This document shows, piece by piece, positions 15,266 to 23,418 of a DNA stretch of 64,000 nucleotides. The stretch is from Hymenobacter pini. Lineage in GTDB: Bacteria; Bacteroidota; Bacteroidia; Cytophagales; Hymenobacteraceae. The position numbers and the translations under genes were made by a program. The notes under the pieces were generated by a model. That model was not told the origin of the DNA and searched no databases. It was given only the letters and a program-made list of their open reading frames with translations. The stretch is from contig NZ_JAIZZH010000002.1 of the NCBI RefSeq assembly GCF_020421205.1, positions 496,001 to 560,000 of the forward strand, given 5' to 3'. Positions within the stretch are counted from its first letter, which is position 1. Each line of letters opens with the position of its first letter.

Positions 15266-16246
15266 CTATTCAATCCATTTGAATTTGTATTCCAGCTTGG
15301 GTACGGGCATGCGGTCGGCTACGCGGCGCAGGCGGTTGGGCAGGGCCATGATGTACTCGCGGGCTTTCTCGGCGGCTCCATTGAGGCCGGTAATCTGGTC
15401 GATTTTCCAGTCGGCAATCAGCGTGTCCAGGATTTCGGTGTAGTCGTGGCTGGTATACACGCCCAGGCGCTGGGCGGCGTCGGTGAAGTGGCCGAAAGTT
15501 TTGCCGATATCCACGCCCATTTCGCGCATGTAGTGAGCGGGCATCACAATCTTCTTACGCATCATGTCCTCGAAGGCCAGCATCATTTCGGAAGGGTCGA
15601 CCTCGAAAATCTTCTCCACGAATGTTTTGTAGACGCGGGCGTGGCGGGTTTCGTCGCCGGCAATCATCCCGCAGATTTTGCTGAGCTGGTCTTCGCCCAC
15701 TTTGCGGGCCAGCGTGCCCACGCGGCGGTGCGAGAGGTTGGTGGCCGTTTCCTGGTACGAGGTGTACACGAAGGCCCGGTAGGGGTCGTGGGCCGTGCCC
15801 AGGTCAAAGCCATCGGCAATGAGGTACTGAGTGCTGACCTCAAACTCGCGCATGTTCACGCGGCCACAGAGGTACAGGTAGCGGTTGAGCAGGTCGCCAT
15901 GGCGGTTTTCTTCGGCCGTCCAGCCCCGGATCCACTGGGCCCAGCCGTTGTCCGGGTCCCGATTCAGGTCGTCAAGCTCATGAAACCAGGCTTCGTAGTT
16001 GGGCAGCGCCTCCTCGGTAATGGTGTCGCCGATGAGCACGGCCAGCAAATCGTAGCTGAGCTCCTTGGCCCGCTCGCGCAACAGTTTTACTTCATCAAAG
16101 AACGAATCGAGGCGTGAATCGGGCAGGAAGTCAGCAGGCTGCCAGCTGCTTTCCACGCTTTTAAGGAAGGAGCCGAGGTTTTCTTTCACGAAGCCTTCCA
16201 TATACTGGAGGACTTCGGAGCGCGAGGTGACGGAAGCGGTAATCAT
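15266..16246 (-). CDS. Acyl-ACP desaturase (fatty acid desaturase type 2)
   Basis: A 326-residue soluble diiron enzyme that inserts a double bond into acyl-ACP or a similar thioester. The two ligand motifs EENRHG (near 113) and DETRHA (near 200) have the spacing of stearoyl-ACP desaturases, and WTAEENRHGDLLNRYLYL is the family signature. The ATG at 16246 (MITASVTSRSEVLQYMEGF) is preferred to an upstream codon at 16279 because a TACCTTTG promoter element lies between (16277-16284). Likely role is membrane unsaturated fatty acid synthesis. Confidence 0.95.
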   Translation of the reverse strand: MITASVTSRSEVLQYMEGFVKENLGSFLKSVESSWQPADFLPDSRLDSFFDEVKLLRERAKELSYDLLAVLIGDTITEEALPNYEAWFHELDDLNRDPDNGWAQWIRGWTAEENRHGDLLNRYLYLCGRVNMREFEVSTQYLIADGFDLGTAHDPYRAFVYTSYQETATNLSHRRVGTLARKVGEDQLSKICGMIAGDETRHARVYKTFVEKIFEVDPSEMMLAFEDMMRKKIVMPAHYMREMGVDIGKTFGHFTDAAQRLGVYTSHDYTEILDTLIADWKIDQITGLNGAAEKAREYIMALPNRLRRVADRMPVPKLEYKFKWIE

Positions 16247-16276
16247 GGTGACGGGAGAAAAAGGTACTAGCGACTT

Positions 16277-16284
16277 CAAAGGTA
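16277..16284 (-). promoter_or_regulatory. Promoter -7 element of the desaturase gene
   Basis: On the minus strand this reads TACCTTTG, matching TAnnTTTG, 30 bases before the ATG at 16246. It rules out the upstream start at 16279. Confidence 0.55.
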
Positions 16285-16327
16285 CAGTACCCCTACCCCC
16301 GCATAGCCGAAATAAGTCCTGGATGGA

Positions 16328-18013
16328 CTACAAAATTTTGGCTTTCGAAGATGAATGCGGGAATTTTGCACGAAAAAGGTATGCATGCATAGCATTTTTC
16401 CGAGCTCGACGATTAATAGATGCCTGCACCAACTGCAGCATAGGCTGCCCGCCCGGCCGGCGTAAAGCCAGATGGCGGTTGAGTAGGTCCGCGCCTTCCG
16501 GGGAAAGCAACCAGACCACATCGGAGCGTTGACCTAGCCGCTGCAAAGCCCCGGTGAAGTCGCGGGAGCCGGTGAGTTGCTGCCGGAGCGCGGGCTGCGA
16601 AGGGTGCAGGGTTTGCCAGCCCACAATGGACAGCCGCAAGGGGAATTCTGTCAGCTTGCTTCGGCCGCTGACGGCCGAGGGCAACACCTCATCCTGTAGC
16701 GGAGAGGCCGCCTTGTACGTACTCTCCCACAGGTCTGTCACCACCACGCGGGCACCGCGGGCCAGCTCTGCCAGTTGTTCCCGCCTCTGGTTGTTACGCA
16801 ACCGCTCCGCAGCCAGCACTTCGCTGCGGTGCCAGGTTTTGTAGCCGTATGGCACTGCAGCTACTACCAAAACCGCCAGCAGCAGCGGCAGGGCCAGCCG
16901 GCGCGGCACCACGCCCCGCCCGAATACGCACACCAGATTACCCAGCAGCCAGAAATTCAGCAGCGGCAGGGCCAGCCGGGGCGGCAGCTTCATCACGATG
17001 CCAAGGCCCAGCATCAACCCTGCATAGCCCAGCTGCACCAGCCCAAACCACCGGTTGCCGGGTTGCCGGCCTACCAGTGCCCAGGTAGCGGCCAGCAGCA
17101 GCAACAGCGGAAAATAGTCGTGTGGGAGCTGTTGTAGCAGGTGTAAGAATTTGGCTGGGGCCGTTTCCCACAGGAAATAGTCTGGCTGAAACGGCGCGGT
17201 GCGGGCAAACAGTTGCTCATTTACCAGCGTGGAATCGGGGAACATCCACGCGCGGGCTTCCACCAAACCCAGGCTGTCGGCCGATGAAAGGGGTTGTGCG
17301 GGCGGGGCAGCCAGCTGGAAGTCGTTAAGGTTGGATTTGAGCACATCGAGGCGGCGAAAGGTGACGGCGGCGGGCGGCCATGTGAGGTGTAGCCAAAGCG
17401 CCCCGGCTATGCTCCAGGCGGCGGCACCAGCCAGTACGGGCACCCCGCGCCGGCCCGCCAGCCACCATGCGCCGGGGGTAGCGGCCACGGCTCCCAGCAC
17501 GGCAGCACTGGGTCGGATCAGCCAGCTTAACCCGAAAGCGAGGACTCCAACGGCCAGGGCCCAGCGTGCCGGGGCCCGTTGGGCGGCAAATAGTACGCCC
17601 GCCCCGGCCAGCAGCAGCGGCACCCGCATGTAGTTGAACCATAGGCTATGCTCCAGCCAGGCCACACTCCAGAAGAGTACCAGCCCCGCTACAACCACCC
17701 AACGGCCGGCGTGGGGCCGCAGCAACCGCCACAGCACAGCAAAAACCAACACAGTGGCCACGTACAGCAGCCCGTAGAGAGTGAAACCGTACCAGGAAAC
17801 CAGCGGTGCCTGGGCGTACAGCCAGCTCCAGCCCCAGGCGAAGCCGTGGAAGTACAGGTATAAGTTGGACACCGGCGCGGCAGCCGTTTCGCCGCGCAGC
17901 AGGGCCACAATGGTCAGGTCGTCGTTGGTTTCAAAGTAGCAGCCCAGCACTGTACCGCCTAGCAGCAGCAACAGCAGCGGAAGCAGCAGCAGAAATACAC
18001 GTCGACGCATCAT
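16328..18013 (-). CDS. Multi-spanning membrane protein, possible GT-C glycosyltransferase
   Basis: A 561-residue protein with an N-terminal hydrophobic helix, about ten further transmembrane segments and a soluble C-terminal domain of about 150 residues. The first extracytoplasmic loop has FETNDDLTIVALLRG, and an acidic pair at this place is typical of GT-C glycosyltransferases that use polyprenyl-phosphate sugars. I do not recognise the family with certainty. The longest frame begins at TTG 18022, but that lies in the promoter-like TATCTTGC; the ATG at 18013 or 18010 is more likely. It is divergent from a second GT-C-like gene. Confidence 0.75.
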   Translation of the reverse strand: MMRRRVFLLLLPLLLLLLGGTVLGCYFETNDDLTIVALLRGETAAAPVSNLYLYFHGFAWGWSWLYAQAPLVSWYGFTLYGLLYVATVLVFAVLWRLLRPHAGRWVVVAGLVLFWSVAWLEHSLWFNYMRVPLLLAGAGVLFAAQRAPARWALAVGVLAFGLSWLIRPSAAVLGAVAATPGAWWLAGRRGVPVLAGAAAWSIAGALWLHLTWPPAAVTFRRLDVLKSNLNDFQLAAPPAQPLSSADSLGLVEARAWMFPDSTLVNEQLFARTAPFQPDYFLWETAPAKFLHLLQQLPHDYFPLLLLLAATWALVGRQPGNRWFGLVQLGYAGLMLGLGIVMKLPPRLALPLLNFWLLGNLVCVFGRGVVPRRLALPLLLAVLVVAAVPYGYKTWHRSEVLAAERLRNNQRREQLAELARGARVVVTDLWESTYKAASPLQDEVLPSAVSGRSKLTEFPLRLSIVGWQTLHPSQPALRQQLTGSRDFTGALQRLGQRSDVVWLLSPEGADLLNRHLALRRPGGQPMLQLVQASINRRARKNAMHAYLFRAKFPHSSSKAKIL

Positions 18014-18018
18014 ATCCC

Positions 18019-18026
18019 GCAAGATA
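18019..18026 (-). promoter_or_regulatory. TATCTTGC element abutting a start codon (minus strand)
   Basis: TATCTTGC ends 5 bases before the ATG at 18013. This variant of the -7 box recurs before 18244 and 20877 at almost the same distance, which would give leaderless or nearly leaderless mRNAs. Confidence 0.45.
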
Positions 18027-18231
18027 GTGAGGAGGTGACAGGAGACAGGCTAGTACGCCATTTCGAGCTTGCCGAGAAATCTCGCGTGCTGAGGTGGTGG
18101 AAGTAATCCTGACGTGTCGACACGCTAGATTCCTCGAACACTGGCTTGATGCTCCACATGCTCGGAATGACGTACCAACCTGTCCCCTCATCCCCTATCA
18201 CTTCATCACCTGTTACCTGTCACCTCATTGC

Positions 18232-18239
18232 TATCTTGC
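18232..18239 (+). promoter_or_regulatory. TATCTTGC element abutting a start codon (plus strand)
   Basis: TATCTTGC ends 4 bases before the GTG at 18244. It mirrors the element at 18019-18026 in the opposite repeat arm. Confidence 0.45.
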
Positions 18240-18243
18240 CCCA

Positions 18244-19926
18244 GTGAACCGATTTGTACTTCGTTTGCCGGACTGGACGCTGCTGCTTGTGGTGGCTGTA
18301 ACGCTGGCGTATTTCTTTCTGACCCATGAAGGACTCTATGCCCTCGATGATTATTACTACTCGCGCTACGCCCATCAGCTGCTAAGCGGCACTTTCCGGC
18401 TGGAGCCAGATCCGCAGGGGCAGTTGCACGATCCGCTGAAGGAGCGGTATCTGATTTTCGGGCCGGTGGCGGTGTTTTTTCAGCTTTTTGGGCTGAATAT
18501 CATTAGTGCCACCCTTTGGCCGCTACTGGCTACGCTGGGTTGCGCGGGGCTGATCTGGGGGCTGTACCGGCGGCGGGAGCAGGTGGTGGCCAGTGGGGCC
18601 ATGTTGCTGCTGGGGCTGCACTATTTCACGCTCAACCTCACTAACTACCTCTATCCCGATAATATCCTGATGTTCTGGTGCCTGGCCAGCGCCGTCGTGC
18701 TGCTACGGGGCCGGGAGCCGGGCCTCCGGGCCGGGTGGTGGGGTGCAGGTTTTGCGCTGCTTAACTTTGCAGCCTTGCTCAGCAAAGAGACTATTGCCTA
18801 CTACCTGCCTTTTTATCTGGGAGTATTGGGATTCGATGCCTGGCACCGCCGCCACGGCAGGTTTTGGCTGGCTGCATTAGGCTTGGGCGCACTGTTGTTG
18901 CTCGGGTACCTGGGAGTGTATTGGCACTACACTAGCGATGCACTGTACCGGATTCACCTGATTGAGCATACCAACGAATACCTCAAAGAGGGTAATTTTC
19001 TGGTAGGCAACCGGGCGGCTTTGCTGGCCCGCATTACGTGGCAGCCACTTAGCTTTTTTGTGGGGGCTGGCCTGGGGCTGATGCTGGTACTGGCGGCCGG
19101 AGCGTTGGGTCGCCAGGCGTCGGGTGACAGCACCCCCGACCGGCGGTTTTGGTTGGTATTGGCCGGAAGTACGCTGCTCCTATACTGGGTGGGCAGTACC
19201 TCACTGAGTAGCTATAACCCTATTACCCTCCTGCCCCGCATGACAACGCCACTGCTGCCGCCGCTGGCCCTGGCGGCGGGTTTTGGCTTGCGACGGGCAG
19301 TACAGGAAGGCGGCTGGCGACTGTGGGCAGCCGGGTTGCTGCTGCTGGCCCTGGCGGGCTGGCTGCACAATGCCGTGGCCATCCTGTATGCGCTACCGGG
19401 TGTGTGGCTGCTGGCAGCGGCGGGCGGCAGCACACTGCGGCAGTGGCCCACCTGGATTCGGCGCGCAACTCCCGGGTTTGCGGCAGCCACAGTGGCGGTA
19501 TTAGCTCTGGCACTAGCTATCCGACCGGTATATTTCATGCGGAAGCCATCCGTATCCGAGCACTTTGCGCAGGACCGGACTATCCGGCGGCATCTGCAGA
19601 GCCCGGCCCGGGGCACGGTGTTGGTAGATGACTACCTGATTGGCAATTACGACTTCTACTACGGCTTTCAAATGCCCGCGGGGCTGCAGTACCGCCGCTA
19701 CTGGGCCCGCGACTCTGTGCAGTCAGCTCCCGACGAACACGCTTGGCTGCTCCTCAACCGCGCCACTCTCAGCAACGACGAACTAACCCGTAAGCTCATC
19801 CGCTACTCCCCCGATTCGGTGCTCAGCTGGTACCCGCGTCGGCGACTGGTGGCCCAGGATGGCCGCGTGGAGCTATATGAGGTGGAACTAGAACGCGGGG
19901 CGAAGAGCGGCAACGTTAGTCAGTAG
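18244..19926 (+). CDS. Membrane glycosyltransferase-like protein (GT-C / family 39-like)
   Basis: A 560-residue integral membrane protein with about eleven hydrophobic helices and a 130-residue C-terminal soluble domain. The first outer loop has LYALDDYYYSRYAHQLL, an Asp-Asp pair followed by Tyr/Arg that is typical of dolichyl/undecaprenyl-phosphate-sugar transferases (PMT/ArnT type). Substrate unknown. The frame is open back to 18094, but those 50 codons translate an intergenic repeat; the GTG at 18244 follows a TATCTTGC element. It lies in a surface-glycan neighbourhood. Confidence 0.8.
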   Translation: MNRFVLRLPDWTLLLVVAVTLAYFFLTHEGLYALDDYYYSRYAHQLLSGTFRLEPDPQGQLHDPLKERYLIFGPVAVFFQLFGLNIISATLWPLLATLGCAGLIWGLYRRREQVVASGAMLLLGLHYFTLNLTNYLYPDNILMFWCLASAVVLLRGREPGLRAGWWGAGFALLNFAALLSKETIAYYLPFYLGVLGFDAWHRRHGRFWLAALGLGALLLLGYLGVYWHYTSDALYRIHLIEHTNEYLKEGNFLVGNRAALLARITWQPLSFFVGAGLGLMLVLAAGALGRQASGDSTPDRRFWLVLAGSTLLLYWVGSTSLSSYNPITLLPRMTTPLLPPLALAAGFGLRRAVQEGGWRLWAAGLLLLALAGWLHNAVAILYALPGVWLLAAAGGSTLRQWPTWIRRATPGFAAATVAVLALALAIRPVYFMRKPSVSEHFAQDRTIRRHLQSPARGTVLVDDYLIGNYDFYYGFQMPAGLQYRRYWARDSVQSAPDEHAWLLLNRATLSNDELTRKLIRYSPDSVLSWYPRRRLVAQDGRVELYEVELERGAKSGNVSQ

Positions 19927-19956
19927 CCCTAGGCTTAGTAGGGGAATAATACTCCG

Positions 19957-20877
19957 TTACTTTTTCCAACTCGCCGCTAATCCCAGCAGCCAATCCAGCG
20001 GGCGCACGGCACGCAGCTCCTGGAGCAGTTGATACAGGTCGCGGGCTTCGGGCAGGTTGCGGTAGCGCACGGCCTGGCGCAGCTCCCAACGCACCCGCAC
20101 GGCCAGGGCGGCCCGCTCGGCGGGGGTGCGGCACAGGGCTTGCGCTTTGCGGCATACCCGGATGGTGGAGCGCAAATAAGGGTCGTGGGGGCGGTAGCCT
20201 TTGCTGGACATGGACTGCGGGTGCAGCCGTTTCTGGGTGGTTACCTTATCTAGGAACTGAAACTCCCACTCACGACTGGCCCGCACCCAGAAGTCAAAAT
20301 CCTCGTAGGCCAGCGTTTCATCATAGCCGCCGAGCTGCTCCAAGGTAGCCCGCCGCATGAGCATGGTGGGCGCGCTGATAAAGTACCGGGCCAGCACCTC
20401 GGCAAACACTAGGCCGCTGGCCGGGCGCGGGTGCAGCTGCCCCTGCGCATCACGCCGGAAATGGTAGCGCACAAATCGGCCCGCTTCGTCAATCAATTCG
20501 GCATCGGAATACACCATGCCGCAACGGGGGCCGGCGGCGGCAAAGGCAGCAACCTGCTGGGCCACTCGCTCGGGCAGTAGCACGTCGTCGGTGGCAAAAT
20601 CAATGATGAACTCGCCCCGGGCTTCGCGCAAGGCCGAGTTGAACGCCTGGCAGTTGCCCACGTTGCGGGGCAGCAGCCGCAGGTGCCAACTGGGGTGCGC
20701 GGCAGCGTAGCGGCGCAGGATTACGGCGCTGTCGTCGGTGCTAGCATCGTCTACCAAGAACACCTCCAGGTTCGAATACGTCTGGGCCAGAACTGAATCC
20801 AGGGCCGTTTCCAGGAACCGGGCGTGGTTGTGGCACAGGGCCACAATAGTAACGAGGGGCAATTCAGAAGCAGACAT
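19957..20877 (-). CDS. Family 2 glycosyltransferase
   Basis: A 306-residue GT-A enzyme without membrane helices. The fold starts with LPLVTIVALCHNHARFLETALDS (LPLVTIVALCHN then HARFLETALDS), with VFLVDDASTDDSA as the nucleotide-binding Asp site, DFATDDVLLP as the DxD-like metal site and YDETLAYEDFDFWVRAS as the catalytic-base region of GT2. It probably transfers a sugar onto a lipid-linked glycan. It follows a Wzx-like flippase gene on the same strand by 74 bases and has its own TATCTTGC element 6 bases before the ATG. Confidence 0.92.
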   Translation of the reverse strand: MSASELPLVTIVALCHNHARFLETALDSVLAQTYSNLEVFLVDDASTDDSAVILRRYAAAHPSWHLRLLPRNVGNCQAFNSALREARGEFIIDFATDDVLLPERVAQQVAAFAAAGPRCGMVYSDAELIDEAGRFVRYHFRRDAQGQLHPRPASGLVFAEVLARYFISAPTMLMRRATLEQLGGYDETLAYEDFDFWVRASREWEFQFLDKVTTQKRLHPQSMSSKGYRPHDPYLRSTIRVCRKAQALCRTPAERAALAVRVRWELRQAVRYRNLPEARDLYQLLQELRAVRPLDWLLGLAASWKK

Positions 20878-20883
20878 CGGGGG

Positions 20884-20891
20884 GCAAGATA
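20884..20891 (-). promoter_or_regulatory. TATCTTGC element of the glycosyltransferase gene
   Basis: On the minus strand TATCTTGC is followed by six C and then the ATG at 20877. This is the third case in the window of this element sitting directly on a start codon. Confidence 0.45.
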
Positions 20892-20951
20892 CTACCTGTG
20901 GGAGCGTGCCCGAAAAAACGCGGCTTCTGCATCAGGTGCTTGCTCTCCAAA

Positions 20952-22238
20952 CTACCCGGCGCGCATGTCCCGCCGGAAATACCACAGGCACCAGAGCAGC
21001 AGCACGCCGTAGCGCGCCGCCTGCGCCAGTGGGGCTCCCAGCAACCCATACCGCGGCAGCAGCACGGCCAGCAGTAGAGCCAGCACCACTGCCGACGCAG
21101 CCTGAACTGCTACGTAGCGCCCTACCCGGGCCTGGGCCGTGAGCAGGAACAGCAATACCCAGGTCAGAAATTTGGCCCAGTCGGCCAGGAGCTGCGGGGC
21201 CAGCAGAAACTCGGCGGCGGCAAACCGGGGCTCAAACAGCAACGGCAACAGCCAGCCCCGCAGCAGCCACAGCCCCCCCAGCCCCACTGCCACCACCGGA
21301 GCCAGCAGGGCCAGCACCGTGCGCACCAATCGGGCCCGCTCCAACGGCCGGGCACTCAGCGCCGCCAACCTAGGATAGTACACGCTGCTCATCAGGGCCG
21401 AGAATACCATAGTGTAGTTGTCGGAGAGCTTGGCCACGGCCTGCCATAAGTCGGTGGTGGCGAGGCCGAACTGCCGGATGAGCACTTCGCGTAGGCTGAA
21501 ATCAACGACCTTAGAAAAGAACACGATACTCAGGGCCATCAGCAGAAACCGCCCCAGGCCCCGCAAGGCTACTCGACTGACGCGCCCCCGCAACCGGGGC
21601 AATAGCCCCGCGCGGCCTGCCAGCCACACCGCCGGCACCAGCGTGAGGCCCTGCGCCAGCAAATACGCCAGCAGCGCCGTGGGTACTGAGCCCCACCCGG
21701 CCAGCACCGCCGCCACGGCCAGGGGCCCGGTGGCACTCAGCAGCACCGTCAGCAGCACATAGGCGCTTAGCTTGCCCTGGGCCAGCAACACCGTCACCAC
21801 AAACGCGTGGCCCACCAGCAGCAAGAGCCCGAGCCCGAACAACGCCAACCAGCCGCCACCCTGCCCAAATACGCCCACCAGCGGGCCGGGCCATGCCAGC
21901 AGCAGCATTGCGCTTACTATCAGCGCCAACAAGTTCAGCGCCACTCCCGCACCTAGCCACGCCCGGTACCGCCCCGAGCCCGGGCGCAGCGGCGCCAGGT
22001 ATTTTACCATGCCCACGTGCACCCCGTCGTTGGGCAGGGTGGTGAACAGGGCCATCAGGTTCTGGAAATGAGCCAGCAACGTCAGCCCTCCGCTGCCTCC
22101 GTATACGGCCAGGAGCTTGTTGAGCACCAGCGCCCCGGCCGTGCGGGCCGCCACCGCCACCCCCGAGCCCGCTGTGCCCCGCAACAGCCGGCCCAGTACG
22201 GCGGCGCGGGTTTCGGGCGGAGGTGAGGCATGAGGCAT
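20952..22238 (-). CDS. Wzx-like lipopolysaccharide/O-antigen flippase
   Basis: A 428-residue integral membrane protein with about twelve hydrophobic helices, belonging by pattern to the MVF/polysaccharide transporter superfamily: RTAGALVLNKLLAVYGGSGGLTLLAHFQNLMAL near the N-terminus (here cut as RTAGALVLNKLLAVYGGSGG and LTLLAHFQNLMAL) and KFLTWVLLFLLTAQARVGRY near the C-terminus, as in WzxE-type proteins. Such proteins move undecaprenyl-linked glycans across the inner membrane. It starts 20 bases after the GNAT-like gene stop and precedes a GT2 gene, so the three form a surface-glycan unit. Confidence 0.85.
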   Translation of the reverse strand: MPHASPPPETRAAVLGRLLRGTAGSGVAVAARTAGALVLNKLLAVYGGSGGLTLLAHFQNLMALFTTLPNDGVHVGMVKYLAPLRPGSGRYRAWLGAGVALNLLALIVSAMLLLAWPGPLVGVFGQGGGWLALFGLGLLLLVGHAFVVTVLLAQGKLSAYVLLTVLLSATGPLAVAAVLAGWGSVPTALLAYLLAQGLTLVPAVWLAGRAGLLPRLRGRVSRVALRGLGRFLLMALSIVFFSKVVDFSLREVLIRQFGLATTDLWQAVAKLSDNYTMVFSALMSSVYYPRLAALSARPLERARLVRTVLALLAPVVAVGLGGLWLLRGWLLPLLFEPRFAAAEFLLAPQLLADWAKFLTWVLLFLLTAQARVGRYVAVQAASAVVLALLLAVLLPRYGLLGAPLAQAARYGVLLLWCLWYFRRDMRAG

Positions 22239-22257
22239 GGCGGCAGCTGTGAGGGCG

Positions 22258-23268
22258 CTAAGCCAGGTTTTTGGTCAGCGTCAGCTTGAGGCTGGGCACC
22301 CCGCCCAGGTGGCGCTTGAATTGCAGCAACGAGTGGTTGAGGCCTTCGGGCAGCGTGGAGGTGCCCAAATCGAGCAGGCGCATACCGCTGGCTTGCCCGA
22401 AGGCATGGAGGCCGGCATTCAGCAACACCACCGGGCTCAGCGTATTGTAGGCCAGCGGACTAGCCGGGTAGAAATTGTACAGCACGTCCTGGCGCACCTG
22501 AATGGCTATGGTGAGGGCAGCCCACTCGCCGGTGGCCGTGCGCACCGAAAACAGCAGCACCTGCCGGGGCAGCGCCTGAAATAGCGCCTGTAACTGCTCC
22601 AGCGTCATGGACAGCTGCTGGCCCTTCTCCTGTCGGCAGCGGCTCAAAAACTCGTAGGCCAGCGGCAGCAACAGGGGCGGTTCCTGCTCAAAGCGCAGCC
22701 CGTGCCGCTCACACTTCAGCAGCCGCCGCCGCTCGGAGGGGTGCAAGCGGCTACGGAAGTCCTGGTGCAGCGGGAGGTGGTTGTTGATTTCGGCCAAAGC
22801 GGTGTTGTAGCCCAGCTGGCGTAGCGCCTCAGTTAGCCGGGGTACGCCAATGGCCTCGTAGGCAAAAGCGGGTAGCCGGAGCGTGAATTGCCGGGTGCCC
22901 CGCTGGCGCAATTCGGCCTCTACCACCGCCAGCATAGCCCGCAGCACCGCTACCGGCAGCTCCGGCACCTGCTGCACGGCCCCGAAGGGCGCTTGCCAGG
23001 GGCTGCGGGCCTCCTTACCATCCGCACTCTGAGAAACGGCCAATTGCGCTACGGTGCGGTGACGGGCGGGCTCTTCCAGCCAGAAAAACAACGGCTCATT
23101 GGGGCTGGCCTGCAGCGCCAGATGAGCGGGTGTGTGGTACAGCCACGGCACGTACGCCACCGGCAGCGTGGGCTCGGCTGCTTCCGTCAGGCGCAACACG
23201 TACTGCTCCGCAAAACCAGGCAGTGGAAACAGGAGCGTAGAAGCAGCGGCGGGCAGGGGCACAGGCAA
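22258..23268 (-). CDS. GNAT/FemAB-like acyltransferase
   Basis: A 336-residue soluble protein. The C-terminal half has the pattern RSRLHPSERRRLLKCERHGLRF, ATGEWAALTIAIQVRQDVLYNFYPASPLAYNTLSPVVLL and LLDLGTSTLPEGLNHSLLQFKRHLGG, each here referring to separate short blocks, that resembles BioF2-like/FemAB GNAT folds which acylate or aminoacylate envelope precursors. No catalytic residue can be named with confidence. It is the first gene of a minus-strand trio with a flippase and a glycosyltransferase, which points to modification of a surface glycan. TACTTTCG at 23283-23290 (minus strand) may be its -7 element. Confidence 0.7.
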   Translation of the reverse strand: MPVPLPAAASTLLFPLPGFAEQYVLRLTEAAEPTLPVAYVPWLYHTPAHLALQASPNEPLFFWLEEPARHRTVAQLAVSQSADGKEARSPWQAPFGAVQQVPELPVAVLRAMLAVVEAELRQRGTRQFTLRLPAFAYEAIGVPRLTEALRQLGYNTALAEINNHLPLHQDFRSRLHPSERRRLLKCERHGLRFEQEPPLLLPLAYEFLSRCRQEKGQQLSMTLEQLQALFQALPRQVLLFSVRTATGEWAALTIAIQVRQDVLYNFYPASPLAYNTLSPVVLLNAGLHAFGQASGMRLLDLGTSTLPEGLNHSLLQFKRHLGGVPSLKLTLTKNLA

Positions 23269-23282
23269 ACGGCAAAGAAGGG

Positions 23283-23290
23283 CGAAAGTA
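23283..23290 (-). promoter_or_regulatory. Possible -7 element of the GNAT-like gene
   Basis: Reads TACTTTCG on the minus strand, one base from consensus, 14 bases before the ATG at 23268. Confidence 0.35.
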
Positions 23291-23418
23291 CGAGGATTTC
23301 CTGCCTGCCGCTGTACGTGCTAGCTTCGGGCCGCGTTTTCTGCTTGCCGGCGCTGCGGCTCAGCTTTTCGGCCGCAATACCGTACACTAGTGCTCTGCCC
23401 CGCTTTTCCGTATTCTGC

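Larger units (their letters stand above)
18019..18239. repeat. Composite inverted repeat between two divergent genes
   Basis: Outer arms 18019-18049 and 18209-18239 are imperfect complements, each carrying TATCTTGC at its outer end and GAGGTGACAGG or its complement inside. Between them, 18059-18172 holds a copy of the CGAGCTTG/CACTGGCTTGATG repeat also seen at 53,461-53,663 and 57,188-57,240. No gene is present, although one frame stays open through it. Confidence 0.75.

Noticed and set aside
18094..18243. N-terminal extension of the glycosyltransferase-like gene
   Set aside because: The 50 extra codons translate an intergenic repeat that occurs elsewhere in the window.
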